From Alistipes sp. CAG:831 (GTDB lineage Bacteria; Bacteroidota; Bacteroidia; Bacteroidales; UBA932): DNA of 45,696 nucleotides. Shown here in pieces: positions 1 to 8,315 of this stretch; position 1 is the stretch's first letter; each line of letters starts with the position of its first letter. A model generated the notes under the pieces. The model worked only from the letters and a program-made list of their open reading frames with translations. It made no database searches and was not told where the DNA came from. The position numbers and the translations under genes are program-made. The DNA is taken from positions 1 through 45,696 of the forward strand of contig HF990377.1 in the NCBI GenBank assembly GCA_000432775.1, written 5' to 3'.

Positions 1-171
1 TCGCCTTCTCCAGACTGGAGATACCGGCAGCGAACATCACCGAATTGCTGTAAGACATTACGAACCATCTTCATTATTCCTCCCAACGACAATACCGCCT
101 CGTTGGAAATCTCCCGCGACGATATGTACCGCTTCATCCAGCTTTGGGGCGGCGAGTGGGAGGAGCTGTAG
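1..171 (+). CDS. 3' end of an unidentified protein (partial)
   Basis: Frame 1 is open from the window edge to a TAG at 169-171. Its last 34 or so residues look protein-like, ending in a hydrophobic and acidic tail (MYRFIQLWGGEWEEL). The first 20 residues are rich in Arg, Pro and Cys and look less natural. I do not recognise the family. The stop codon lies inside the left arm of the inverted repeat at 164-294. An alternative reading is a minus-strand gene starting at ATG 58 and running off the left edge (MSYSNSVMFAAG...). The two overlap in the first 58 bases, so at most one is real there. Sequence left of the window is needed to decide. Confidence 0.35.
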   Translation, partial: SPSPDWRYRQRTSPNCCKTLRTIFIIPPNDNTASLEISRDDMYRFIQLWGGEWEEL

Positions 172-294
172 AGAAGTCATAGCCCTGAAAAGCGTAATCG
201 CCCGTGATTCCGTGAACGGGAGGGGCCCACTGCCAAGCAGTGGGAGGGATAGCGCGAAGCGCGTACTTTTCAGGGCTATGCCTTCTCTACAGCT
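164..294. repeat. Cloverleaf-like inverted-repeat element
   Basis: Arms 164-192 and 266-294 are complementary over 29 bp with one mismatch (177 against 281). The interior holds three further hairpins: 201-205/216-220 (5 bp), 226-233/237-244 (perfect 8 bp, 3-nt loop) and 252-255/259-262 (4 bp, GAA loop). The whole folds as a long stem closing a three-armed junction. It lies between the upstream stop codon and the 3' end of miaA, so it could end transcription from both sides. It lacks a clean U-tract and is more elaborate than a simple terminator. A dispersed palindromic repeat is the other reading. Confidence 0.75.
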
Positions 295-315
295 GATATG
301 TTTCCGAAAATAAGG

Positions 316-1251
316 TCAGACAGCGACCCAATCGATATGGATGCCGCGCCGCTCCATGCCCCGGAACCAGGTCATCTGCCTTTTCGCGAACTGGTGGATG
401 GCAATGGCCAGGCGGCTGCGCATCTCGTCATAGCTCATCTGACCGGTAAGGTACAGGGTCACGAACTTATACTCCAGGCCGTAATAGATAAGGTCGTCAG
501 GCGAAAGGCCGCTGTCCAGCAGGCGCCGGACCTCCTCGATCATGCCCTCCTGCAGGCGGGCGTCCAGACGGCGGTCGATACGGGCATTGCGCTCGTCCCG
601 CGAGACGGACAGCCCGATGTAATGCACCTCTTCCGGTGCAAAACTGGCCAGGGAGCCTGAGTTCTCACCGCCGGCATTGTTCTTCCCGAATACCCCCGAA
701 TCCTCCGGATGCTCCTTCTGATATACCGCTATCTCAATGGCCCGGATGAGCCGTTTGCGGGTGTCGTAGTCGGTAGTATTGTGCGGGACTGTCAGCGACT
801 TGAGCATATCTATCAGATATTCGTCCGAATACTGTTCCAGCTCTGCGCGGAGAGCCGGATTGGAAGGAACCTCCGGTATCGCATAGTTCCGCGTCACCGA
901 CTCGATGTACAGCCCGGAACCTCCGCAGAGAATCACCGGCCGGCCCCGGGAGACGATATCGTTGTAAGCCGCCGCGAAATCCCGCTGATAGCGGAAGATA
1001 TCATACCGGACTCCGGCATCCACGATGTCTATCAGGTGATACGGCACAGGCCGGCCCCCGTACACGTACTCGTTCAGGTCCTTACCCGTACCGATGTCCA
1101 TTCCGCGGTATATCTGACGGGAGTCCGCCGAGATAATCTCAGCTCCTGCCTCCCCTGCCAGCTGCACCGCATAGCGGGTCTTGCCCGAGGCCGTCGGCCC
1201 TAAAACCACAGTCAGCCGGTATTTGTCCAGATCACTACTCATTGCACTCAT
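316..1251 (-). CDS. miaA: tRNA dimethylallyltransferase MiaA
   Basis: MiaA transfers a dimethylallyl group from DMAPP to N6 of A37 in tRNAs that read codons starting with U, the first step towards ms2i6A. It acts in the cytosol. The P-loop GPTASGKT is at residues 18-25, followed by the substrate-site motif SADSRQIYRGMDIGTGK. The 311-residue length is normal for the family. The start at 1251 lies 2 nt after the stop of the AraC gene, so the two are probably cotranscribed; a second ATG three codons in is also possible. An acidic, glycine-rich insert (GKNNAGGENSGS) lies near residue 190. The 3' end faces the inverted repeat at 164-294. Confidence 0.96.
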   Translation of the reverse strand: MSAMSSDLDKYRLTVVLGPTASGKTRYAVQLAGEAGAEIISADSRQIYRGMDIGTGKDLNEYVYGGRPVPYHLIDIVDAGVRYDIFRYQRDFAAAYNDIVSRGRPVILCGGSGLYIESVTRNYAIPEVPSNPALRAELEQYSDEYLIDMLKSLTVPHNTTDYDTRKRLIRAIEIAVYQKEHPEDSGVFGKNNAGGENSGSLASFAPEEVHYIGLSVSRDERNARIDRRLDARLQEGMIEEVRRLLDSGLSPDDLIYYGLEYKFVTLYLTGQMSYDEMRSRLAIAIHQFAKRQMTWFRGMERRGIHIDWVAV

Positions 1252-1253
1252 AT

Positions 1254-2102
1254 CTATTTGCGTGAAGCCCGGTACTCCTTGGGCGACATTCCGGTATTGC
1301 GCTTGAAGAAACGGCTCATCGAAGTATGCTCGGGGAAATTGAAATATTGGGCTATCTCGCTCACGGACAGCAGAGGATTGTCCAGCTGGACCTTTATCTC
1401 CGATATCAGCTGCTTGTCGATCAGCTGTTTCGGCGTCAATCCTCCGAAATTTTCGGCGACGATATCCCCCAAATATCTTGAAGATATGCAGAGTCTGTCG
1501 GCATAGAACGGTACCTGATGCTCATGAGCGCTGTTTTCCCTGATAAGGCGCACGAACTGGTGGCAGAGCACCTGCCTGCGGCTGATCTCCCTGGAGCCGA
1601 CTATCTCCCTATGCGGAATCCTATTGTACAGGTACATGAGCATGCTCTGCAGGAAATTCTGTTCAATCTGCTTGCGGAAACTGGGCAGAGCCCGGCCGAA
1701 CAGCATACGGGCCATGTCCATCCACTGCATTATGTCACTCCACTCATCATCCAAGGCGCCGGGTCTGAGGTGATCGAAGAAAGGATATTCATGAATATAA
1801 TTGAGAAATGACGCATCGAGCGGAAGCAGTGCCTTGAACACCACATCCTTGGGATACAGCAGCATCCTCGCCCTGAAATCCCGGCTCATGCCGCACACCT
1901 GCACCAGGCTGCCTCCGAGCAGAAAGAGTTCCGTTCCTGTACGCATGGTATAGCTCTGTATGCCGGTGGATATCTCAGCGGTCCCGTCAGTGCAGACTAT
2001 CTGAACATCGCAGCCGAACCTGCATGGATTGCGCATGAGCTCGGACATGTCCGTCTCTCCGTACTGCACGCACGGTGTATCTGAATAGAAGGCTTTATTC
2101 AT
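1254..2102 (-). CDS. AraC-family transcriptional regulator
   Basis: A 282-residue cytosolic regulator. The C-terminal 100 residues carry the double helix-turn-helix of the AraC/XylS family: ADRLCISSRYLGDIVAE is the first HTH, and SVSEIAQYFNFPEHTSMSRFFKRNTGMSPKEYR the second HTH and end signature. The N-terminal 170 residues are cupin-like beta-rich sequence that probably binds an unknown ligand. The gene is divergent from a Bcr/CflA exporter across 143 bp and 2 nt upstream of miaA. The divergent layout suggests that it controls the exporter, which is inference. A TAGTTTTG -7-type box at 2122-2129 on the minus strand could drive it. Confidence 0.9.
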   Translation of the reverse strand: MNKAFYSDTPCVQYGETDMSELMRNPCRFGCDVQIVCTDGTAEISTGIQSYTMRTGTELFLLGGSLVQVCGMSRDFRARMLLYPKDVVFKALLPLDASFLNYIHEYPFFDHLRPGALDDEWSDIMQWMDMARMLFGRALPSFRKQIEQNFLQSMLMYLYNRIPHREIVGSREISRRQVLCHQFVRLIRENSAHEHQVPFYADRLCISSRYLGDIVAENFGGLTPKQLIDKQLISEIKVQLDNPLLSVSEIAQYFNFPEHTSMSRFFKRNTGMSPKEYRASRK

Positions 2103-2245
2103 CGTTATTCTGTTTCGGTCACAAAACTAATGTTTTTTGGCAAAAAATCCGCAGTTGATTCTCAAAATGCACAGCACCGGACTTTAAAGCGCACAAGGAT
2201 TACGAACATATTCAATACTTTTGCGGCCACAAAAACAGCAAAAAT
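2103..2245. promoter_or_regulatory. Divergent promoter region, araC-type gene / exporter
   Basis: This AT-rich 143-bp spacer holds a TAGTTTTG box on the minus strand (2122-2129) and a TACTTTTG box on the plus strand (2216-2223). Both fit the Bacteroidetes -7 form TAnnTTTG. Neither has a convincing TTTG at the expected upstream spacing, which would fit activator-dependent promoters. No clear operator repeat was found. Confidence 0.5.
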
Positions 2246-3409
2246 ATGAGAGAAAGATACAAGTCAAAAGCATTCCTGCTGATATTCCTCGGGACCCTGA
2301 CCGCCTTCGGTCCTCTGGTCACCGACATGTACCTGCCCACCCTGCCGGAGATGACCGGCTATTTCTCCACCTCGTCATCCATGGTCCAGTTAGGCCTGAC
2401 AACCAGCATGATAGGACTGGCCGCAGGACAACTCCTCTTCGGTCCGGTCAGCGACAGATATGGCCGCCGTCCGCCGCTGATTACAGCCATGATCCTGTTC
2501 CTGCTGTCCACTCTCGGGTGTATCTTAGCGCGCGACATCTTCCAGTTCGTAGCCTGGAGGCTGGTCCAGGGTGTGGCCGGGGCCGGCAGTATCGTCATAT
2601 CCCGGTCGGTAGCAGCGGACAAATACCGCGGGCAGGATCTTGCGAAGATGCTCGCAGTCATCGGTGCCATCAACGGGGTCGCCCCTGTGGCAGCCCCGAT
2701 GATAGGAGGAATGGTGAGCGGAAGCTGGGGATGGAAAGGCATTTTCTGGATTCTCATGGGCTTAGGGACAATATTGCTCGCGGGAAGCATCCATTTTTCA
2801 GAGTCCCTGCCTGCCGCACAAAGGGTGAAGGGCAGCTGGAAAAATGTATTCCGGAGCGCAGGCTCCCTGTTCCGGAACAAGGTCTACGTCTGGTGCGTCC
2901 TCCAGTTCGCCTTCGCACAGGCTGTCCTCTTCGCCAACATATCATCCGCGCCCTTCATAATGCAGGAGCACTTCGGATTCACTCCGATGATGTTCAGTAT
3001 CTGTTTCGGGATCAATGCGGTTGCCATCGTGGTGGCGGCAGCTGCCTCGGTAAGGTTCAGGACTCCGGACCGGGCACTGCGATGCGGCAGTATAGGAATG
3101 GTGGCCGCATCCGTCCTCCTCTGCACGGCTATGGCCCTCGGCTGCGGATTCTGGACCTACGAGATACTGCTGATTGCCCTTCTGGCCTCCCTCGGACTGA
3201 CATTCACCGCCTCCAACACCCTTGCCATGGACGCCGGACACGATAATGCCGGCACAGCCTCCGCCCTCCTCGGAGCTCTCGGTTTCGCTGCCGGCGGCAT
3301 AGTCTCCCCCCTCGTAGGCCTGGGCAACATAATGAGCACGACAGGCATCATCTTCGCGGCAGGTTCAGTCTGCTCCTACGTCTGCACCCGACGCGCAGCC
3401 TCGGCATAG
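2246..3409 (+). CDS. MFS multidrug exporter, Bcr/CflA family
   Basis: A 387-residue inner-membrane transporter with twelve predicted hydrophobic segments. The start resembles Bcr/CflA proteins (FGPLVTDMYLPTLPEM). The MFS loop motif GPVSDRYGRRP follows TM2, and an antiporter-like glycine-rich motif (VQGVAGAGSIVISR) follows TM4. Family members are drug/H+ antiporters for bicyclomycin, chloramphenicol or sulfonamide-type compounds; the substrate here is unknown. The ATG at 2246 is 22 nt after the -7 box at 2216-2223. Regulation by the divergent AraC protein is likely but unproven. Confidence 0.92.
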   Translation: MRERYKSKAFLLIFLGTLTAFGPLVTDMYLPTLPEMTGYFSTSSSMVQLGLTTSMIGLAAGQLLFGPVSDRYGRRPPLITAMILFLLSTLGCILARDIFQFVAWRLVQGVAGAGSIVISRSVAADKYRGQDLAKMLAVIGAINGVAPVAAPMIGGMVSGSWGWKGIFWILMGLGTILLAGSIHFSESLPAAQRVKGSWKNVFRSAGSLFRNKVYVWCVLQFAFAQAVLFANISSAPFIMQEHFGFTPMMFSICFGINAVAIVVAAAASVRFRTPDRALRCGSIGMVAASVLLCTAMALGCGFWTYEILLIALLASLGLTFTASNTLAMDAGHDNAGTASALLGALGFAAGGIVSPLVGLGNIMSTTGIIFAAGSVCSYVCTRRAASA

Positions 3410-3417
3410 CAAATAAA

Positions 3418-3449
3418 TTTGCTCCGCTCCCGGCTTCTCGCTATCTTTG
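3418..3449 (+). promoter_or_regulatory. Consensus Bacteroidetes promoter, near-leaderless
   Basis: TTTG at 3418-3421, exactly 20 nt, then TATCTTTG at 3442-3449. This matches the Bacteroidetes sigma-ABfr -33/-7 consensus. The predicted transcription start is about 3453, only some 4 nt before the ATG at 3457, so the mRNA should have almost no leader. The TTTG also lies in a short palindrome (3409-3422, GCAAATAAATTTGC) at the end of the exporter gene. Confidence 0.75.
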
Positions 3450-3456
3450 CCATACT

Positions 3457-3771
3457 ATGGAAATTTACGATGACAGATATCACCGGCCGATATACGTCGA
3501 AAGGCGTACCAACGGCCTCGGGACAGCGGGCTTTGTCCTGGCTGTCCTGACGATAGTCCTGGGCTGGGTACCGGTCTTCGGATGGTTTACCTGGGCCCTC
3601 GGACTGCTCTTCTCCTTCATCGGCATGTTCAAGGCCCCGAGAGGTCTGGCCATTGCCGGATTCGTCATTTCCCTGCTGGGCCTGATAATGATTCTCTTCG
3701 TGTTCGCAATGATAGCGGCCGCGATAGGCGTGGCAGGTGTCTCCTCAGCGATTGTCGCTACACTTTTCTAA
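3457..3771 (+). CDS. Small DUF4190-like membrane protein
   Basis: A 104-residue protein with a short charged N-terminus (about 18 residues, Tyr/Arg-rich) and then three hydrophobic segments at about residues 20-42, 43-58 and 64-100. The glycine-rich TAGFVLAVL...GLAIAGFVISLLG repeat pattern resembles small DUF4190-type inner-membrane proteins, whose function is unknown. The DJ-1-like gene starts 19 nt downstream and is probably cotranscribed. The family call rests on pattern only. Confidence 0.75.
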   Translation: MEIYDDRYHRPIYVERRTNGLGTAGFVLAVLTIVLGWVPVFGWFTWALGLLFSFIGMFKAPRGLAIAGFVISLLGLIMILFVFAMIAAAIGVAGVSSAIVATLF

Positions 3772-3790
3772 CCACTTAAACTCCGACATT

Positions 3791-4387
3791 ATGAACACAC
3801 AGTCCAGAGCATTTCTCTTCCTTGCCGACGGCTTTGAAATCACCGAGGCAATGGCTCCCGCCGACATCCTGGTCAGGGGCGGCATCGAACTCAACACCAT
3901 CTCCATCAGCGACAGCCACATAGTGACCAGCGCCCAGCGCATCAGTGTCAATGCTGAATTTACCTTGGACGAATACCCTCTGAACGATATCCGGACAGAG
4001 GACATCATGATTTTCCCCGGCGGTATGCCCGGCTCGACCAACCTCGCCGCCTGCGCCCCGCTGGTGAACCGCATGCAGCGCCACTATGCCGAAGGCGGTA
4101 CCGTAGCCGCCATCTGTGCGGCACCGGCTGTTGTACTCTCACTGCTGCCTCTCGAAGAGACAGTACGCGCAAGAGGCGGTCTCAAGATGACCTGCTACGA
4201 AGGTTTCGAGCCGTACCTGACAGCCAAAGGCGTCACGGTAGTGGACCAGCGCCAGGGCGTCGTAGCGGATGCGGGCATCATCTCGGCCAGCGGTGCAGGT
4301 CACGCTGTAGATTTCGGTCTCAAGATTCTGGAGCTGATCTCCGGTGAAGGCACTGCCCGGAAAATCGCACAGGCAATCATGCTGTAG
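3791..4387 (+). CDS. DJ-1/PfpI family protein
   Basis: A 198-residue cytosolic protein of the DJ-1/ThiJ/PfpI superfamily. It has the conserved acidic residue near the start (ADGFEITEA), the segment MIFPGGMPG, the nucleophile-elbow cysteine in VAAICAAP, and the closing SASGAGHAVDFGLKI. Relatives act in protein or nucleotide deglycation or as stress chaperones; the activity here is not known. The ATG at 3791 is preferred over an in-frame GTG at 3737, which would add 18 residues overlapping the upstream gene. Convergent with atpG. Confidence 0.92.
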   Translation: MNTQSRAFLFLADGFEITEAMAPADILVRGGIELNTISISDSHIVTSAQRISVNAEFTLDEYPLNDIRTEDIMIFPGGMPGSTNLAACAPLVNRMQRHYAEGGTVAAICAAPAVVLSLLPLEETVRARGGLKMTCYEGFEPYLTAKGVTVVDQRQGVVADAGIISASGAGHAVDFGLKILELISGEGTARKIAQAIML

Positions 4388-4419
4388 ACTCTGAGCAACG
4401 AGCAACTCAACCCCGGGCG

Positions 4420-5391
4420 TCAGCCTTCGGAAGATGAAGTGATATCCGCCAGTTCGGCTGTAATGGCCTGCTGGCGGTTTTTATTATATTCGAGGGTAAG
4501 GTCGTCGGAGAGTTCCTTGGCATTGTCGGTTGCGGTCTGCATGGCTACCATACGGGCCGCATTCTCTGCGGTTATGCTGTCGAGCAGGGCATTGTACAGG
4601 ATAATGCGGATCGACGAGGGCAGCAGGGCGTCCAGCAGCGTATCGGGACCGGGCTCGAGGATATAGTCGACGGCAGTGGTGCGGTCCACGTTGGCACGGC
4701 TCACGCGGTTGAAGGGCAGCAGCTGCTCACGCATGGGCACCTGTCTTCCCATCGAGTGGAAATGGCACCGTGCAATGCATACCCGGTCGCACCGTCCGGC
4801 CAGAAAGTCGTTCATCAGCATATCCGCAAGGGGGATTATCCCGTCAAATGAGTGTTTTCCGACCAGAAAGCGGAAATCCGTACAGACATCCACCGGACAA
4901 GCAGGCATCTCCGACCCGGAGGCAATATCGGCATCACGGCCTGAGCCGGAGGGACCGGACGGGCCGACTGCCGGTTTTTTCCCGTATGCCGCGACATACC
5001 GGCTCATTCCCTGCACCATCTTCTCGCCTATGGGATAGACCGTAACCCGGGAAAATCCTTCGGCGAGCAGTTCCTCCACAGCCGCCACGGCCTCTCGCAG
5101 GGCATTGGCATTGAAAGACCCGCAGAGCGAGCTGTCCGAGGCGAGAGCCACGAGACAGGCCCTCCGCTTCTCCCCGTGATCCAGAGTCAGCGGCGAGGCA
5201 ACCTCCACATCAGGGTCGCTGACCAGAGCCGCCACGATATCGGAGAAACGCCTCTCATATTCAGCCAGAGCCTCCATCGATGACTGTACCCTCAGCAGTT
5301 TGGCCGAAGCGACCATCTTCATCGCCGAGGTAATCTTCAATGTGCTCTGCACGGAAGCGATACGCTCCTTCAACTCTTTCAGCGCAGCCAT
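4420..5391 (-). CDS. atpG: ATP synthase gamma subunit
   Basis: Central stalk of F1, which rotates inside the alpha3beta3 hexamer. The N-terminal helix (LKELKERIASVQSTLKITSA) and C-terminal helix (TDNAKELSDDLTLEYNKNRQ) are typical. At 323 residues it is longer than the usual 285-295. The excess is a Gly/Pro/Ser-rich insert near residues 145-170 (GPSGPSGSGRDADIASG), probably a surface loop in the Rossmann-like domain. It is the last gene of the operon, 5 nt after atpA. Confidence 0.97.
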   Translation of the reverse strand: MAALKELKERIASVQSTLKITSAMKMVASAKLLRVQSSMEALAEYERRFSDIVAALVSDPDVEVASPLTLDHGEKRRACLVALASDSSLCGSFNANALREAVAAVEELLAEGFSRVTVYPIGEKMVQGMSRYVAAYGKKPAVGPSGPSGSGRDADIASGSEMPACPVDVCTDFRFLVGKHSFDGIIPLADMLMNDFLAGRCDRVCIARCHFHSMGRQVPMREQLLPFNRVSRANVDRTTAVDYILEPGPDTLLDALLPSSIRIILYNALLDSITAENAARMVAMQTATDNAKELSDDLTLEYNKNRQQAITAELADITSSSEG

Positions 5392-5396
5392 GACCT

Positions 5397-6986
5397 TTAC
5401 GAGATTTTAAGGGAGGCGGCCACCTCTGCGGCAGCTTTCTCTATAGTCCTGCACGCATCTTCGGTAAGTCCTGCGGAGACGAGGGTCTCAAACACTCCGG
5501 CAGGCTTGAGCGACTCTATAAGCAGCCGCTCGAAATCGGAGACATGCTCCAGCGGCACATCCTTCAGCAGTCCGTGGGTACCGCAGTAGAGCACTGCTAT
5601 CTGCTCGCCCACAGGCATGGGACTGTACTGGGGCTGTACCAGCAGGCGGGTGTTCTTGCGCCCGCGGTCCAGCACTGCGGCTGTCACCGGATCCATGTCA
5701 CTGCTGAACTTGGAGAATGACTCCAGCTCCCGGTACTGGGCCTGGTCTATCTTAAGGGTGCCGGCCACCTTCTTCATCGCCTTGATCTGGGCATTGCCGC
5801 CGACACGCGAGACGGAGATACCCACATCCACCGCCGGCAGACTGCCGCTGTTGAAGAGGTCCGTGTCCAGGAATATCTGTCCGTCGGTAATCGAAATCAC
5901 ATTGGTGGGGATATATGCCGACACGTCCCCGGCCTGGGTCTCTATGATGGGCAGGGCAGTCAGGGAGCCGCCTCCGCGCACCTTGTCCTTCAATGCAGGC
6001 GGTATGTCGTTCATCTGTCTTGCCACCTCCTCCTGGGCAATAATCTTGGCCGCTCTCTCCAGCAGGCGGGAGTGCAGGTAGAAGATATCACCGGGATAGG
6101 CCTCACGTCCGGAGGGCCTGCGCAGTATCAGCGACACCTCGCGGTAAGCCACGGCCTGCTTCGAGAGGTCGTCGTACACCACCAGCGCATGCCGTCCGGT
6201 ATCGCGGAAATACTCTCCTATCGCGGCCCCGGCAAACGGAGCGTAGTAACGCATCGCGGCCGAGTCGGCAGCCATCGCCGCCACCACCACCGTATAGTCC
6301 ATCGCCCCGTATTTCCTCAGGGTATCCACCAGCGCAGCCACAGTGGATGCCTTCTGCCCGACTGCCACGTAGATACAGTAGACAGGCTCTCCCGCCTCAT
6401 AGCAAGCTCTCTGGTTGATGATTGTATCCACAGCTATCGCCGTCTTTCCGGTCTGGCGGTCACCGATAATCAGTTCCCTCTGTCCGCGTCCGATAGGTAT
6501 CATCGCATCTATCGCCTTCAGGCCTGTCTGCAGCGGCTCGCTCACCGGCTGACGGAAAATCACTCCAGGGGCCTTGCGGTCCAGCGGCATCTCCACTTTT
6601 TCACCCAGTATTTCCCCGCCTCCGTCAATCGGCTCTCCCAAAGGATTTATCACCCTGCCGAGCATAGCCTCGCTCACGTCTATGGAGACAGTACGGCCGG
6701 TACGCCGCACCATGTCGCCTTCCTTGACCAGATCTGTGGGTCCGAGCAGCACGGCACCCACATTGTCCTCCTCAAGGTTCATCACCACGGCCTTCATACC
6801 GTTGTCAAACTCCAGCATCTCGCTGGCCTCGGCATTGCGCAGCCCGAAGATGCGCACCACTCCGTCACTCACCTGGAGCACAGTCCCGACCTCGGAATAC
6901 TGGGCCTCGAGGTCGATGCCCTGCAGTTCGGAGAGCAGTATCTGAGGCACCTCCGAAGGCTTTATCTTATTGGGTTTATCACTCAT
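5397..6986 (-). CDS. atpA: ATP synthase alpha subunit
   Basis: The non-catalytic nucleotide-binding subunit of F1, 529 residues. The Walker A sequence GDRQTGKT lies near residue 175. The PAVDVGISVSRVGGNAQ segment near residue 370 contains the arginine finger that reaches the beta active site. Full length with no anomalies. It follows atpH by 28 nt and precedes atpG by 5 nt. Confidence 0.98.
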   Translation of the reverse strand: MSDKPNKIKPSEVPQILLSELQGIDLEAQYSEVGTVLQVSDGVVRIFGLRNAEASEMLEFDNGMKAVVMNLEEDNVGAVLLGPTDLVKEGDMVRRTGRTVSIDVSEAMLGRVINPLGEPIDGGGEILGEKVEMPLDRKAPGVIFRQPVSEPLQTGLKAIDAMIPIGRGQRELIIGDRQTGKTAIAVDTIINQRACYEAGEPVYCIYVAVGQKASTVAALVDTLRKYGAMDYTVVVAAMAADSAAMRYYAPFAGAAIGEYFRDTGRHALVVYDDLSKQAVAYREVSLILRRPSGREAYPGDIFYLHSRLLERAAKIIAQEEVARQMNDIPPALKDKVRGGGSLTALPIIETQAGDVSAYIPTNVISITDGQIFLDTDLFNSGSLPAVDVGISVSRVGGNAQIKAMKKVAGTLKIDQAQYRELESFSKFSSDMDPVTAAVLDRGRKNTRLLVQPQYSPMPVGEQIAVLYCGTHGLLKDVPLEHVSDFERLLIESLKPAGVFETLVSAGLTEDACRTIEKAAAEVAASLKIS

Positions 6987-7014
6987 GTCTATATGGTTTT
7001 CAACAGATTCTACA

Positions 7015-7569
7015 TTATATTTTCCTAAGCGGCTCCGTCCCCAGCCTCTTGCGCAGCAGCTTGATCTGGGAGGCGGTGCTGGCGTCTATCAGAGTGTCTT
7101 CCATACGGAAAATGAAACCTCCGATAATGGATGGATCCACCTTGCGGGTGATGACTGCCGTACAATGGTCCACACCCCGTGCCCGGGTCCTGATAATGTC
7201 CTCGACATCCTTTCCGAGAGGCACGGCCGTCGTCAGCACTGCCTCCTTGAGGTTATGCCTCTGACGGTAAAGGGCAAGGAATGAATGGAGCATGATGAAG
7301 AAGCAGGACTCCCGGTGATGGCGCAGCACAAGATACACGAAATCCCGCAGGGAACGGCAGGGTTCCTCCTTGAGCAGGCCGAATATCACTGCCGCCTTCT
7401 CATCATCGGGCAATGCCGGCGAGAGAACCGCCTCCCTTATCCGGGGGATGTAGTCGAACTGTCCCGAAAAAGGATGCAGCTGCTCATACACAATATCCTC
7501 TTCTCCGAGGGAAGCCGCATACTCCGCCAGGGCCTTGGCATAACGTCTCGATATCAGTCCGGTATCCAT
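7015..7569 (-). CDS. atpH: ATP synthase delta subunit
   Basis: Peripheral-stalk subunit joining the top of F1 to subunit b; 184 residues. The start MDTGLISRRYAKALAEYA matches the delta/OSCP N-terminal pattern. The C-terminal VDPSIIGGFIFRMEDTLIDAS is the family signature region. It starts 5 nt after atpF, consistent with translational coupling. Confidence 0.96.
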   Translation of the reverse strand: MDTGLISRRYAKALAEYAASLGEEDIVYEQLHPFSGQFDYIPRIREAVLSPALPDDEKAAVIFGLLKEEPCRSLRDFVYLVLRHHRESCFFIMLHSFLALYRQRHNLKEAVLTTAVPLGKDVEDIIRTRARGVDHCTAVITRKVDPSIIGGFIFRMEDTLIDASTASQIKLLRKRLGTEPLRKI

Positions 7570-7574
7570 AGACT

Positions 7575-8075
7575 CTACTTCTTTTCAGGGTCAATCTCCT
7601 CCAGCAGGCGCTCCGCGAGGGCGGTCTGGCTCCGGGTGTCGGAAAGCTTCTCGCGCAGCAGGCGCTCGCTGACAGCTATCGAGAGCAGGGCCACCTGATG
7701 TCTGGCATCACGGATGATGGCATCGCTCTCCAGCCGGGCACTGGCCTTGGCCGCGGCGATTATCTTCTCTCCCTCCTCCCCGGCCTTCTTACGGGCCTCG
7801 GCGATCAGTTGCTCACGGGTCTGTACCGCCGAGCGGAGTATCTCCGACTTCTGCCTCTCGGCGTCCATGCGTACGGCTTCCATCTCCAGTTGCAGGTCAT
7901 CCAGCTTCTTCTGTGCCTCACCGGCGGCAGCCAGAGAGGAGTCAATATACTCCCTCCGCCTTTCCACCGACTTCCGTATCACAGGGAAGCCGAACCTGGC
8001 CAGCAGGATGAACACGACAGCGAAGGCCAGCGTCATCCATATAAGCAGTCCCGGTTCCGGTTGCAACAGTCCCAT
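7575..8075 (-). CDS. atpF: ATP synthase b subunit
   Basis: Peripheral-stalk subunit, 166 residues. One N-terminal transmembrane helix (about residues 9-30, LIWMTLAFAVVFILLARFGF) is followed by a long charged helix (about 35-160) that dimerises and contacts delta. It lies 12 nt after atpE. Confidence 0.96.
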   Translation of the reverse strand: MGLLQPEPGLLIWMTLAFAVVFILLARFGFPVIRKSVERRREYIDSSLAAAGEAQKKLDDLQLEMEAVRMDAERQKSEILRSAVQTREQLIAEARKKAGEEGEKIIAAAKASARLESDAIIRDARHQVALLSIAVSERLLREKLSDTRSQTALAERLLEEIDPEKK

Positions 8076-8087
8076 GACTCAGAAATT

Positions 8088-8303
8088 TTAGAGGGCCATG
8101 AAACAGATTACGACCGCGAAGAGGGCCACTCCCTCAACCAGTGCGGCGATAATAATCATATTTGTACGGATCTTGCTTGCCTGGTCCGGCTGGCGTCCTA
8201 TGGCCTCCATGGCCGAAGAACCTATTCGTCCGATACCGATACCAGCGCCGATGGCGGCGAGTCCCGCTCCGATGGCGGCTCCGAGAATTGCTAATTCTGA
8301 CAT
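8088..8303 (-). CDS. atpE: ATP synthase c subunit
   Basis: Forms the Fo rotor ring. It has 71 residues in two transmembrane helices joined by the polar loop GRQPDQ. The ion-carrying carboxylate is the Glu in ALVEGVALF of helix 2. The residue after it is Gly rather than Ser/Thr. The helix-1 position that holds Gln in sodium-binding rings (for example Ilyobacter) is Ile here, so proton coupling is the likelier reading. It lies 12 nt after atpB. Confidence 0.97.
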   Translation of the reverse strand: MSELAILGAAIGAGLAAIGAGIGIGRIGSSAMEAIGRQPDQASKIRTNMIIIAALVEGVALFAVVICFMAL

Positions 8304-8315
8304 AATTCCTAATTT

